Notes: a model not told the origin generated them from the letters alone. A DNA stretch of 64,000 bases from Amia ocellicauda (GCF_036373705.1 NC_089851.1:52298812-52362811), one strand, 5' to 3'; positions 32,713-43,218 are shown, counted from the stretch's first letter. Program-made: numbers and translations.

Positions 32713-33660
32713 TTTATGAGTCTGAAGCCATACATTTCTCGACTCCAAGCACCTGGAAGCCTCAAAAGTTGGGGGCCAAGCAACGAAGTTGCTGGAACCC
32801 TATTGTTATTGTTAGGATTATTATTTTTCCGCAGTATCTTTTCAAAAGCCTATAAAAACCAACGCTTGATGAAAACTCATGAAACTTCATACAGTGATAG
32901 ATGGCTATGTAGTACTATGCCATATTCAATATGGAGGCCATATGTCACATGGTCTGGTGGCCATAGTGGCTTAAGTGACACATTTTGGAAAATATACAAA
33001 AATCTTCTTCTCCGAAACCGCAGACGGGACAGATGTGAAACTTGGTGTGTGATGTTATGTTATGGCCTAAATTCAGATTTGTTCAAAACAAGTCAATAAG
33101 TCATATTGTTTGGCAGCCATATTGGATTGGCCAAGAATCTTCAAAGATCTTCATCTCCGAAATGGTTGGTCTGATTGATATGAAATTTTGTACACGTGAC
33201 CTTGGCTAGCTCCTCTATCAGATTTGTTCAAGGCAAGTTGATTGAGAAAACAAAATGGCCGCCATGAGCCAATCAAATTTCAGAGATGGTCAAGTTGCAA
33301 ATAAATGCATATGGTGCAGTATGGAACTATGTTAGAATGTATTGGACTGATTGTTACTTGACAGAATTGATCCCATAAGCAATGTGGTGGTCACTGGTCA
33401 TTATTATTATTATTATACTTATTTTTTCTTCTCTTCCACCAGAATATGTTCAAATGCCTATAACTTTTGAACCGCAGTCTAAAAAGTCACCAGACTTTGA
33501 ATGGATGTAGGGGTCTATGGCATGGTCACTAGATCGCAAAATGGCAGCATAATGTCACATGGTTTGGTAGCCATCTTGATTGTAGTCCAGGCAAAAAATT
33601 ACAGTTTTCAAACATAGTTTTCTCAGGAACGGGAAAGATATTGTACATATTGCGCTTATG
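32713..33660. repeat. Unclassified interspersed repeat with internal repetition
   Basis: Begins near gccaagcaacgaagttgct and gaaccctattgttattgtt. Related phrases recur at about 32,945, 33,105 and 33,555 (cacatggtctggtggccat and cacatggtttggtagccat), and at about 33,005 and 33,155 (cttcttctccgaaacc, cttcatctccgaaatgg). A 136-codon open frame inside has no protein-like features. The Polinton is inserted at its right end. Confidence 0.5.
33655..33660. other. Left 6-bp target duplication of the Polinton
   Basis: cttatg, against ctgatg at 45,848-45,853 beyond the other end. Five of six bases agree, and six is the usual length for Polintons. Confidence 0.65.
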
Positions 33661-33710
33661 AGTAGTAATGATGGCACTTTATGTCAAAGTGTCAGGTGGC
33701 CCCACCCCTA

Positions 33711-33816
33711 CCCAGAAGCCCCATGGGCTGGGAAGCCCCGCCTTACCCAGAAGCCCCACGGGCCAGGAAGCCCCTCCTTACCCAGAAGCCCCACGGGCCA
33801 GGAAGCCCCTCCTTAC
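33711..33816. repeat. Three tandem copies of a 35-bp GC-rich unit in the left repeat
   Basis: acccagaagccccacgggcc begins each unit. The counterpart on the right side (45,690-45,805) has diverged copies. Confidence 0.85.
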
Positions 33817-33835
33817 CCTGTACCCTTTGATCCTC

Positions 33836-33972
33836 TCCAGTCAGCCAACTTGTTAGGATACAGGTTTTACCCTTTGACCCTCTCCTGTCAGCCATCTTGT
33901 TTGGATGACCGTAATCTTGTTAGGATGACAGCCATCTTGTTTGGATGACCTCCATCTTGTTAGGATGACATT
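33836..33972. repeat. Short tandem repeats with ccatcttgttaggatgac
   Basis: Five or six units of about 20 bp (ccatcttgtt followed by t/aggatgac), mirrored at 45,520-45,670. Confidence 0.8.
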
Positions 33973-34025
33973 TTTGGAAAGGGCACAGGTCATCTTGACA
34001 AGTGTTTACTGCCATCTCACCCTGA

Positions 34026-34048
34026 TGGTGTATGTGTGTGTGTGTGTA
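34026..34048. repeat. (TG)n microsatellite in the left inverted repeat
   Basis: Shorter than its (AC)n counterpart at 45,443-45,472, so the two ends have drifted apart. Confidence 0.85.
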
Positions 34049-34495
34049 ATGTTTAAGAGTTTAAACTTATTATTATTTGTGTTAGGTTATGTTTTATGAT
34101 TAGGTTTGTTATGATAAGTTGTTAGCAAAATAAAATACATTAAAATAAAAAGAGAACAACAACATACAGTTTTAATAAAAAAGTATTTTAAACTGTGTTT
34201 AGTGATGTGCGTGTGATGATTTTAGGTTATATATTTTATGATTATTTTTGGGGTGGTACAGTTTTGGAAAAATAAAAGAGAAAGAAAAGGTATAGACATT
34301 CAAAATATGAGACTCAGTAAAATATATTTCAATGTCAATATTTTATTGTGACAGCTCTAAAAATGACAACAAGGCATCAAGTCAGATGTAGACAGTGAGA
34401 TTAGATACTGACTCGGGTGACCAATGATCCCGCTTCCCCAACACCTACAGCAGCCAGGAAGAAACAACTGAACTGTACTGCACTAGCTACTCCCT

Positions 34496-34841
34496 CTACT
34501 TGTTTATTGGCCAGGGCAGTGACACTATTCTGTCTAGCACAGTGTAGAAATTGGGTTTGGTCATGATAGGGATAGTATTTCCAAAAGAACTGTGCAGAAC
34601 TTTTTGGACAGATGTAAAAGCAGATTCACCAGGATGTGTCTCTTTATACAGCATTCTCTTGAGCACATTGGGGAGGGACGCCACTGTTTTTTCAACATCA
34701 GCAACTAGCGATTTCACATCAGAATTACCAGTATCATACAAATCACCAAACTTGTGAGCTATTAGAGTGAGGATGACATCTTCAAACATAGATTCCTCAA
34801 ACACGTAAACGTAATTCCAGGGGCCCCGGGGGTTTCTTTCT
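34496..34841 (-). CDS. Unknown Polinton left-end protein, possible last exon
   Basis: An uninterrupted frame of about 115 codons if read from the splice-acceptor-like tattttttcag at 34,842, or 102 from the first Met at 34,804. Features: start-side GPWNYVYVFEESMFEDVI, a mixed helical middle and the end IVSLPWPINK. No signal peptide or membrane segment. The codon pattern and long open frame look coding. I do not recognise a family. It points toward the left inverted repeat, in a position where Polintons vary in gene content. Confidence 0.45.
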
Positions 34842-34909
34842 CTGAAAAAATATATGAATTAATATAATGTCTTATTGCACAGAAAAGCAGAGCAGACACA
34901 AACAGTATT

Positions 34910-35067
34910 TTATTTATGTTTGTAAAACACTTGATAAGCCTTGTTTTTTATAACCTTCTCAACTATTTGCATTATTTTCTCATCCACACTTTCTAACAAG
35001 TCACTAAACCATCTTGAAGGTAGAGTGCATGTTTCAGAGAAAAGCACGCAGTAAGACAGCCCGCTAC
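34910..35067 (-). CDS. Possible upstream exon or separate small gene at the Polinton left end
   Basis: On the minus strand, a good splice-acceptor-like sequence (polypyrimidine then tttttacag) ends at 35,068. It is followed by about 52 open codons (SGLSYCVLFSETCTL, then a Lys-rich end ending YKHK) and a stop. An aataaaa word follows the stop. It may be a terminal exon of a gene starting further right, separate from the frame at 34,496. Family unknown. Confidence 0.3.
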
Positions 35068-35116
35068 TGTAAAAAGAGGTAAGCAGACAAATAGCACAGT
35101 TAACCCCACTCCGAGT

Positions 35117-35335
35117 GTGCATAAAGAGATAGACAGGTCAGGTGAACAAATACCCTGTACAGGCATTCAGACCTCTGATGATTCTAGGGCCCTGTTGTTT
35201 AGTAAAATATGTCACATTTGTTGGCAACTGGTAGAAGATTTACACACAGCTCATAGAAAAATACATGTTTTGACAAATGTGGTAAAACAAAAAGGGTATA
35301 ACATCGAGTTTGCTGAATCGTCACACTGTGAGTGA
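35117..35335 (+). CDS. Small Polinton open frame, unknown
   Basis: 72 codons, His- and Cys-containing, between the left-end minus-strand frames and the polymerase region. No family recognised. Position and direction agree with the polymerase-side genes, but coding status is uncertain. Confidence 0.25.
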   Translation: MHKEIDRSGEQIPCTGIQTSDDSRALLFSKICHICWQLVEDLHTAHRKIHVLTNVVKQKGYNIEFAESSHCE

Positions 35336-35354
35336 AAACCGCAATTAACAAATA

Positions 35355-35516
35355 ATGAAACAAGTAAGACACAAAGACACTCGGTCTGCACGTATCACGG
35401 CAGTACTGATAAAGAATATTAATGTAGCCAAAAGAATGCTGCGTAGGCTTAAATCTAGAATGGATGTGTCACAATTAGCAGGATCACAGACACCATTACA
35501 GCACAGTGGCGGTTGA
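35355..35516 (+). CDS. Small basic open frame, unknown
   Basis: 53 residues starting MKQVRHKDTRSAR, rich in Arg and Lys in its first two thirds. Too short to place. It may be a broken piece of the gene that follows, which continues in another frame. Confidence 0.25.
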   Translation: MKQVRHKDTRSARITAVLIKNINVAKRMLRRLKSRMDVSQLAGSQTPLQHSGG

Positions 35517-35910
35517 TGACCACCCAGCAAACTTGGAAATTCAGGAATATATTGATTTGATTGTGTCTGATGAATTAGCATTAGAAGCTGATAATAATAA
35601 CCAACCAGACTTGGAAATTCAGGAATATATAGATTTGCACGTGTCTGATGGGTAAGCATTAGAAGCGAATAATAATGATAATCAGATTGGGGGTGGTGAT
35701 GTAGCAATGTTAGAGGTGAATAATGAAAATGCTGAACAAATGGTTGAGGGTGGTGATGGCGGGGACCCGCCTCGGGTGTTTTTGGAGCGTATTCGTCACT
35801 ATGACCGGGAACTTAACAGGTTCCGGGGAATGGAGTTTTATGAAGAATTCAGGTTTGTGAATCTGGATCTGGTAGAATCGTACTGGTGCTGCGCAAGGGC
35901 TGTTAAATGA
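35500..35910 (+). pseudogene. Acidic Polinton protein or polymerase N-terminal region, broken
   Basis: A frame running from about 35,500 with one in-frame TAA near 35,661 and a long open part from the Met at 35,707. It begins with two copies of a 26-codon unit (LEIQEYIDL is shared) and continues with an acidic Asn-rich linker, then DPPRVFLERIRHYDREL and FYEEFRFVNLDLVE. Further frame-changed coding-like sequence runs on to 36,060. This looks like the region ahead of the polymerase in Polintons and may be its N-terminal part. Confidence 0.5.
35533..35685 (+). repeat. 78-bp in-frame tandem duplication
   Basis: ttggaaattcaggaatatat starts at 35,533 and again at 35,611. The second copy carries the premature TAA. 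Confidence 0.85.
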
Positions 35911-36075
35911 AATATCACACAATGTGGGTCCTAATGATTTTGTACAGCTTAGACTGAGCTCGGGGTCATTAAATAATGCTTTCTGTTAGAGGAGGCAACA
36001 TTTGGGGGAGCTGGATGAAACAGATTTCCTAGAGAGCATAGCTAATTTACTGCAAAGTCACACCGAAATCCTAAT

Positions 36076-39000
36076 ATGCAAGGTGGGGTACGGAGACGTA
36101 TAAAAGGTATTTTGTTTTGCAAGATAATAGACAAGAAAAGGGCATGCCTCACTGATTTCAAAAACCAAGGTAACAATTTATGTTTTGCCGCCAGTGTGTA
36201 CCGCCTGTGGAAAGGGAAAGAATGCACAGATGTTTGTTTTACTTCACAAACAGCATTACTACGGGGTTTTAAACATCAGAACATTTATAGGTGTTAACTA
36301 TTTCTGTGATTATTGCCACGCAGTATATGGGCATAAAAATTGTCACACGTGTCGGAATTTGTGCAGAGCGTGTTTAGACCCCCACTGTTTTGAGGTTAAA
36401 GAGACCATCACCAGATGCGATGTATGTAAAATATTCTGTAGAGGTGGTGTCTGTCTCAGGAGACACAAGGCTAAAGCTGCCACCAAAGAGATTCAGTGTG
36501 TTCAACACTTTTACTGTACAGAGTGCTGGACTTTTCTCCCAATAATGCACACTTGCGAAGAAAAGCTCTTTCCGTGCTGTAAAAGTGTTATCCAGACACC
36601 TGACAATCATGTATGCTACATGAGCGTAATAAACATCCCCAAACAATCGGAAAAATACATTTTCTTTGATTTTGAATGCATGCAAGAAACAGGACACACA
36701 TCCCAAATTATGTTTATGCCTCACACATAAACAACAAATGCACATGGGAGTTTTATGGGGATTCTTGCTTATCTGACTTTGTGAAATGTTTCATTGACAC
36801 GTGTTTTAAAAACTACACTTTTATTTCACACAATGGTAAAGGCTATGATAACTACTTGGTCATTAGAGAGCTCATACGTGAAAAGGTTGCTACACACTTC
36901 ATCACACAAGGAGGTAAAATTATGTGCATGACAGTGACCGCTCTGAACATCAGGTTCATTGATTCATTACATTTCTTGCCTCTGAAACTGAGCAATATGC
37001 CAAAAGCAATGGGGTTTGAGGGTGAGAAAGGCCATTTCCCACACTTCTTTAACACGGTCGCAAACCAAAATTATGTAGGACCCTTACCCGCTGAACAATT
37101 TTACGGGGTAGACTACATGATGGGTGCAGATAAAACACAGTTTCAGGAATGGTACGATGAGCACAAACTCGATGAATTGAAGCGGTATTGTAGACAGGAC
37201 GTGGACATACTGAGACAAGCTTGTACTACATTTAGAAACGAGATATTAAGTATGACAGAGCAGATACGTCTGAAGTGTCCGTCTGACCCTGATTCAGACC
37301 TGATTAAAGTCAGTCTTGACCCGTTTCAGTACATCACATTAGCCTCTGTGTGTATGACCATGTACCGGTACATGTTTCTCAGACCGCAGACCATAGCATT
37401 AGTCCATGACAATTATCACAACCAGAAAAAGCGGTTCTCGACCCCCGCTATTCAGTGGCTCATGTATACTGAACACACAGACAACATCAGTATACAACAC
37501 GCACTAAAGCTGGGTGGTGAGCATAAATTTGGCCCGTACTATCTAGATGGTTTTGCAGTAATAAACGGTGTGTACACTGCTTTTGAGTACCATGGATGTT
37601 TTTTTCATGGTTGCGATACCTGTTATAGCGAAAATGACGTTAACAGTGTGACAAAAACAACATTCGGCTGGCTATATCAAAAGACAATGTATAAAACCGA
37701 ATTCTTAAAATTACAAGGGTTTGATGTTAAAGTGATGTGGGAACACAAATGGAAGACAATGCTGAATGAAGACCAGGATGTTAGGGCATTTATTTCCGAA
37801 TCACAGTTACCAGCGCCTTTAGACCCCAGGGAGTCTCTATTCGGTGGGTGGACGAATGCAGTGACCCTGTATTATCAACCAAAACCTGGCTAGGAACTCC
37901 GTTACTATGATTTCACCAGTCTGTACCCGTTTGTAAATAAAACCAAATTGTACCCCGTTGGTCACCCGGATATAATATGCGAGGGCTTTGAAGATTTACA
38001 AAATTACTTTGGGCTCGCAAAAGTCAAAGTTTACCCTCCTAGAAGGTTGTTTTTCCCTGTGCTACCGACCAGAGTTGGTAAAAAACTGTTCTTTACACTC
38101 TGTCGGACGTGCGCTGACACCCAGCAGGGCCCCCCTGCACACACAGCGACGAGCAGAGAGCGCTTACCGGTGTCTGGTGCATGCCAGAGCTGCTGTCTGC
38201 TGTAGATAAGGGTTACAGAATAGCAGAAATATACGAGATCTGGCACTTTAAGCACTCGACCAACACGTTGTTTAGTGAATATATTAAAACGCATTTAAAA
38301 GGCAAACAAGAAGCTTCAGGCTACCCCCAGTGGTGCAAAAATGACACAGACCGTGAACACTACATCAGAGAGTATCATGACAGAGAGGGGGTACACTTGG
38401 ACCATTACAACATTACTAAGAATCCGGCCAAAAGACAGATTTCAAAACTGTTTTTGAATTCTTTATGGGGAAAATTTGGACAACGACCAGATTTACAAAA
38501 CACCAGTATTGTGAGAGACCCCAACGAATTATTTAAATACGTGTTTGCCCCATACCACGAGGTCCCGTCTTGTGATTTTATTGATGATGACGATGATTTT
38601 ATGTGCCTGTGTCACCTGGAAACGGGGAAAAGAGCACTACACACAGCTTTCAAATGTAAATATTTGTATTGCCAGTTTCACCACCGCCTATGCTAGGTTA
38701 GAACTGTACTCTCTTCTGGATTCATTACAAGGTCGTTGTTTGTATTATGACACTGATTCAATCATTTATGTAAGCAGGCCAGGACAGTGGGACCCCAAGT
38801 TAGGAGATTATCTGGGTCAATTGACAAGTGAGCTGCCTCCGGATCAGCACATTACAGAGTTTGTTGCAACAGCACCTAAATCCTATGGATATAAGCTCTC
38901 AGGAGGGAAAGCCTGTATCAAGGTAAAGGGTATCACATTAAACGTGGCTAATAGTGAGAAAATTAATTTCGATAGCCTAAAAGATTTGATACTTGACTAT

Positions 39001-39123
39001 GCGGATAAGTAGGCTGGTGCAAATGGTGAAATAAAAGACATTGCACTGCGGCAACCGGGGATAGTACGTGTTAAACGTGACTGGCACTTTGAGATGAGAA
39101 CACTGCAAAAGACCGAGAGATAA
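36076..39123 (+). pseudogene. Polinton protein-primed DNA polymerase B, inactivated
   Basis: Family B polymerase that would copy the element by protein priming. Order seen: an N-terminal Cys/His-rich zone (36,185-36,620; CDYCHAVYGHKNCHTC), exonuclease motif I FFDFEC (about 36,661), motif II SHNGKGYDNY (about 36,825), motif III YCRQDVDIL (about 37,185), polymerase motif A YYDFTSLYPF (about 37,903), motif B KLFLNSLWGKF (about 38,445) and motif C YYDTDS (about 38,743). Breaks: frame changes near 36,200, 36,680-36,730, 38,100-38,200 and 38,690, an in-frame TAG at 37,891-37,893 and an in-frame TAG at 39,010. All catalytic motifs survive, so decay is recent relative to the family's age, but no full-length product is possible. 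Confidence 0.92.
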
Positions 39124-39151
39124 ATGACAGATTACAACGTTAGCTCGACAG

Positions 39152-39328
39152 ATGTATCCAGGCAAATCTCAATATTTTTTGGAAGCTTTTGAAGATGCCA
39201 CCAAGAAGTATTTCGGATACTTATTTGTCGATGTCATGTCAAAGACCCCTGATGAATACCGTTTAAGGACGGGTCTTTTCCCCCCTGACATCCCGGTGGT
39301 TTATGTGTTTAAAAAACAAAGAAAGTAA
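39152..39328 (+). CDS. Small Polinton open frame downstream of the polymerase
   Basis: 58 residues, starting MYPGKSQYFLEAFEDATKKY and ending VYVFKKQRK, with coding-like composition. It follows the polymerase end and precedes the basic small gene. It may be a separate conserved small gene or a polymerase-adjacent domain. I cannot assign a function. Confidence 0.4.
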   Translation: MYPGKSQYFLEAFEDATKKYFGYLFVDVMSKTPDEYRLRTGLFPPDIPVVYVFKKQRK

Positions 39329-39385
39329 AAGCCGCTGGTTTTCCAGCGTTGAGCACATTTGCTGTCTGTGACTCTGGCTGTCAGT

Positions 39386-39707
39386 ATGTCACTGCGTATG
39401 AAGAGAAAACTGGCTCTCCTGCAGCTGCTGGTTAAAGCCAAGCCGCAACAAGGCCATTCTGTGCGCCGCTGGAAGCGACCTGGTACAGGCCGTGTCAGAA
39501 ATCGCTCTAAATACACTGAAAGGAAACATCCGCTTGAGCGCTAAACAATTTCAGAAACTCAAGAAAAGTGGCCACATTATAAAAACACTTAGTAAAAAGA
39601 CAGTGTCTGTTAAGAGAAAGAGAAATCTATTGAATCAGTCTGGGGGGTTTATCAGTAATTTGCTAAGTATTGCCATTCCCCTCATTACCGGCTTACTGAC
39701 CAGATGA
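39386..39707 (+). pseudogene. Small basic Polinton protein with hydrophobic tail, frameshifted
   Basis: The start MSLRMKRKLALLQLLVKAKP lies in one frame, and the rest is in another frame (from about 39,470), with a Lys/Arg-rich middle and a hydrophobic C terminus, GGFISNLLSIAIPLITGLL. The architecture recalls small core or membrane-active virion proteins, but that is inference. Its stop overlaps the next start (ATGA at 39,704-39,707), so the two were translated as a pair. Confidence 0.6.
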
Positions 39708-40447
39708 AAATGCAATTCACTGAGAAAATGTATCTAGTACCTCAGAAACAGATGGGCCAAATTAAAGAGGACTTTCCAGTTGAACACGACATCAGAAAAA
39801 TAGCCACATATAAATTGGATGGTGAAATGAAAGATATTCTGCAAAGCTCTCAATTGGGTGAATATGACAAAGCGCTGCAGAGGTACTTGGCCCTGACGTG
39901 GCAGGCAGAATCTGAAAAAGCCACTTTGACTTTGCAGATGCCTGACACCGATACCCCGGCCGAAAAACCGCACACAGAGCCTGTTTTCGATTATATTTTA
40001 GACGCTATCCCACAAAGGCAAAATAAAAATGCCGAAATGGTGTCCAACAATTCTATAGCTAGCTGGAATGAGAATGGGGAATTTGTGTACAAGGGGGGCC
40101 CTGTTCGTGGGTCTCATGTGATTGATCTGGTTAGGGCTGTCACACAGCCGCACACGCTGGCCACAGGAAGAGCCCCCAAAGGCTGGGGCAGTTTTATGAT
40201 GGCGATGGCGGAGATTAACATCCCCGGTTCGGTACTGTCTAACAGAATAAACAGGGAGGTGTTGGAGAAACTGAAAACAACACCTACTAGAAACAGTTCT
40301 ATGTCTATACAGAGAAATCCTATTTCTCCTGAACCAGACTTTGATATTTCGATGGAGGGGGCGGCTGCCCCACCCGAAACACCACAAAGAGACCAGCCAG
40401 CTAAAAAGCATCGGCTGTTTGGGAAATTACCATGGCTGTCTCTGTAA
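39704..40447 (+). CDS. Conserved Polinton protein of unknown function, 247 residues, intact
   Basis: The longest unbroken gene of the element. N-terminal half: helical and charged (PVEHDIRKIATYKLDGEM, YDKALQRYLALTWQAE). Middle: SWNENGEFVYKGGPVRGSHV and GRAPKGWGSFMMAMAEINIP. C-terminal 60 residues: Pro-rich and disordered, ending KKHRLFGKLPWLSL. No enzymatic motif seen. The 4-bp overlap with the preceding gene supports the chosen start. I recognise the general type from animal Polintons but know no proven role. A structural or scaffold function is possible. Confidence 0.75.
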   Translation: MKMQFTEKMYLVPQKQMGQIKEDFPVEHDIRKIATYKLDGEMKDILQSSQLGEYDKALQRYLALTWQAESEKATLTLQMPDTDTPAEKPHTEPVFDYILDAIPQRQNKNAEMVSNNSIASWNENGEFVYKGGPVRGSHVIDLVRAVTQPHTLATGRAPKGWGSFMMAMAEINIPGSVLSNRINREVLEKLKTTPTRNSSMSIQRNPISPEPDFDISMEGAAAPPETPQRDQPAKKHRLFGKLPWLSL

Positions 40448-40580
40448 AGCGGGTCCTCATGGTTTTATTTTTTGTATTATTATTTTGGTTGTTGTTTGTT
40501 TATATATAGGCTATAGAAATACATACATTGATGTTATCTGTAAAATGTTAAATCCTTGTGTGATTCTGATAATAAAAAAT

Positions 40581-40627
<47 letters not shown>

Positions 40628-41113
40628 GTGTTTGTATGTCAAAGAACATTATCAGTGGTGTTTCACTGTTTTAGTTTATTTGGTTTTTGTGTGTGCTGAA
40701 TAAAAAATGTAACGCGTGATAAACTATGGTGTTTGTATGTATGGATTTATTAACTACATATAAACATAATTCATGTGTATATAATATTTTATTATCAGGT
40801 TAGCAGGCGTTACATATATGAGAATGCCACGTCATTAAGCTTAAACGCACACACACAAACATACACACAAGCATTATTCTATCATTCTATAGTGTCTATA
40901 GTGTTATTCATACACTGTTCTAACATTGTTTATTTCTGTTCATGACTGATTTAGCAATTATGACAGATCCTAAAATCATGCATTCGGTTACACATCTGAC
41001 AATTCTCATTTACATGAAGCTTAAACAGATACATAGGTCTCGTTCTCCTGTTATAAATTTTCACAAACTGCATTACTAATTAAATCTTCAGAATACAAAT
41101 CCAATATCTGATT
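40448..41113. other. Convergent 3' intergenic region of the Polinton
   Basis: AT-rich, between the ends of the rightward and leftward gene groups. Contains aataaaaaatg words that could serve as polyadenylation signals for the rightward genes, and an ATT repeat. No ATPase-like frame. Confidence 0.6.
40582..40627. repeat. (ATT)n microsatellite
   Basis: About 15 uninterrupted units. Confidence 0.95.
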
Positions 41114-41496
41114 TTAAGCTAGCCCCTTACAACGCTGTTGTAAAAAATACACACAGTGGTTTCCACATGTTGTGGATAAAGCATCCTGCAACTGTCTGGA
41201 GTTAACACTGTTAACACTGAGTTTGTGTTTAAAAAACACATGATTGATTTAGGGAAATAAGGAGCATTGGGGGGGAATCCGTAAGAATCAAAGAATTCGG
41301 CCTTCCCATCTCCTCCTAGATAGATAGCAAGCCAGTGCTCCCCGGGTCGGTCATGCGGATGTGTGTTGATGACGAAACAGGCCGGCCTGTGGACTCCTGA
41401 CCGTTTGGGGAGCTTGTCAGATGGAAACACACCCAGAAAATAGTCTGTTGTGTAACTGTCCTTAGTCATGATGGCCCCAATCTGTTGCGTATTCAT
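41114..41496 (-). pseudogene. Polinton cysteine protease (adenain-like), frameshifted
   Basis: Related to adenovirus maturation proteases. Start MNTQQIGAIM at 41,496. The catalytic His is in EHWLAIYLG and the catalytic Asp in FFDSYGFPP. The Gln and Cys part of the active site (QLQDALSTTCGNHC, about 41,150-41,210) is in a different frame from the first part, so a frameshift lies at about 41,200. About 125 codons overall. It lies just downstream of the major capsid gene, as expected for capsid maturation. Confidence 0.85.
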
Positions 41497-41557
41497 GACC
41501 AGAGTATTGAAAGCCACAAGGCAATCGTTTTTCAACTGTAGTCGTAAAGGACTTATC

Positions 41558-42800
41558 TTAATAATGATTAATGTTAATTTCAACAATGTTGTCAAAAACA
41601 GCATACACTATCATGTTCACGGTGGTTGGTAATGGCTGGGCAAAACTAATTTCTGCTCTCAGGTTCCCTGTTTTTATGAGCGAATAGTGCCCAGTGCACT
41701 CTTGATCCGGGCTGAGGTTAAATGCAAACAGTGTGTAACCTCTGGCAAACTCCTTACAGTCCACTACCAGAGGCTTGTCTTTGAGGTGCTTTCCGGCTGT
41801 TTCCACCAGGTTAAAGTTATCATTTGCGAAATCCGGTTGTAGCGGTTTAGTAGGGATCTGCTCCCCATCTACTTACAGGGCCAGGAAATTAATATCACAA
41901 TGTTTAAAGTAGAAGGGGTTTATCCACAAAACCAATTGCTATTATTTTAGCCAATTGTCCCAGAAACACATTTTCCTGGTTGCAGACCCTGCTTCCTCTG
42001 GCCAGACTGAACACTTTCATATGAACCCGATCTACAGGGTATTTTGCATTAGCCACCTGCAGCACATCGGCATGACCCAGCCTGACAGCGGGGGCCACCC
42101 GGACCCTCTTCACAAACACAGCTGCTGAGAGAACCGACAGTTTGAAATCCTCAGCGTTGCTCATGAGACAGAACGCTTCTCTGTTACGGGTGAGTTGAAT
42201 TTTTATATCAACGCCGTTCAGCACTAATTTGTCTTGAAAAAACATGTCTGCATGAATACAACCCAACAATTCTAGTTTTCGGCTTCCTGCTGTATAGGCC
42301 GCTCTATTTCTGAACCCCAGGTTTGTCCCGTTCAGTGCGGTTACTTCATGCTGGCCGGCTGTGTCCTTGACAAAAAGGCCTGCTGAGTACTGTGTGTTCA
42401 AAGTGCTTTCACTGTAGTTGAGAATGGATTCTATTATAGCCCTGTATGGATAACAGTTGTTGCTCTGGCTAATAAGTCTGTCACCGATTGTGATGTCGAC
42501 CTGGCTGAAAAGGGAGGCCACGGGGTAATTTACCAGGCCCACCCGATCATCCTGGGCCAGATCAGTGCCATCATGCTTAGTAATTTTACAAGTCAGGTAG
42601 ATGATCGTGTTGTTCAGATCTAGATAGTCCTCTCCGTTTCCAGTGATGTAGAATTCCAGTGGGGCACTGTCAGAGAGCGCTGTGAGGGGGGGCACCTACA
42701 CATAGAAACTCTTCTCAATGCTGGTCTGTGTGGGCACCAGCTGAAAAAGGTCCAGTTCAGATTTGGTGCACTCCTCAGAACTGCAGTGAACGAAAGCCAT
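41558..42800 (-). pseudogene. Polinton major capsid protein (double jelly-roll), broken
   Basis: Start MAFVHCSSEECTKSELDLFQ at 42,800, then an in-frame TAG at 42,696-42,698. A long open part follows (41,904-42,695) with APLEFYITGNGEDYLDL, VNYPVASLFSQVDITIGD and YPYRAIIESILNY, typical of Polinton major capsid proteins. Frames change near 41,900 and 41,810, and the C-terminal part (41,558-41,806) reads FARGYTLFAFNLSPD and VNMIVYAVFDNIVEI. About 410 codons overall, near the family's usual size. The product would form the capsid shell. This copy cannot make it whole. Confidence 0.9.
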
Positions 42801-42802
42801 GT

Positions 42803-43215
42803 TTAAAATATATCCCCGCGATGTTGTTGCCTGGAGCTCCTTTTCTTACCAGCCCCGTTTCTCTTATGATTGTGTTTCTTCTGTATAGTCCTTTTAACAG
42901 GGGCCGGCGGTCCTGTGAGCCCCAGTGGTGTCGTTCTTTTCCTTTTAATGCCTCTCCTGACCTTTCGGAGCATGAATTCTACTGGCCACCGCACTTGTAA
43001 CCTGCCCGACCACATCTTTAGCTATGTTTCTGGCAGCCAATTTGACGTGTGGTTTGACAATTTCTAATCCGCGTCTCAGAAAAGGCATAGCTACCAGCTA
43101 CCCCCGCACCGTATTGTACTGGCATCCCGGCGAAACCGGGGAGGCCGTTACCCGCCTGATACTTGTAGTAGTTCCTATACATGTGCGGGTCTCCATAGTT
43201 TTTAACAATCACCAT
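42803..43215 (-). pseudogene. Basic Gly-rich Polinton virion-type protein, frameshifted
   Basis: N-terminal part (43,018-43,215): GDPHMYRNYYKYQAGNGLPG and MPVQYGAGVAG. C-terminal part (42,803-43,015, other frame): Arg/Lys-rich, with RRGIKRKRTT and RQQHRGDIF at the end. A frameshift lies at about 43,015-43,080. It ends 2 bp before the major capsid start. The basic tail suggests DNA or capsid contact. The role is unproven. Confidence 0.65.
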
Positions 43216-43218
43216 GAT

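Larger units (their letters stand above)
33661..34260 (+). repeat. Polinton left terminal inverted repeat
   Basis: Matches the reverse complement of 45,231-45,847 from the tip inward to ggggtggta. It includes TG-repeat, tandem and AT-rich parts. The inner limit is where similarity fades. Confidence 0.88.

Noticed and set aside
32689-33099. 136-codon plus-strand frame
   Set aside because: It lies in an unclassified interspersed repeat, has no domain-like pattern, and shares phrases with non-coding near-repeats on the right.
39734-40411. Minus-strand frames opposite the 247-residue Polinton gene
   Set aside because: Shadows. The plus-strand frame has the overlapping start, direction and composition expected.
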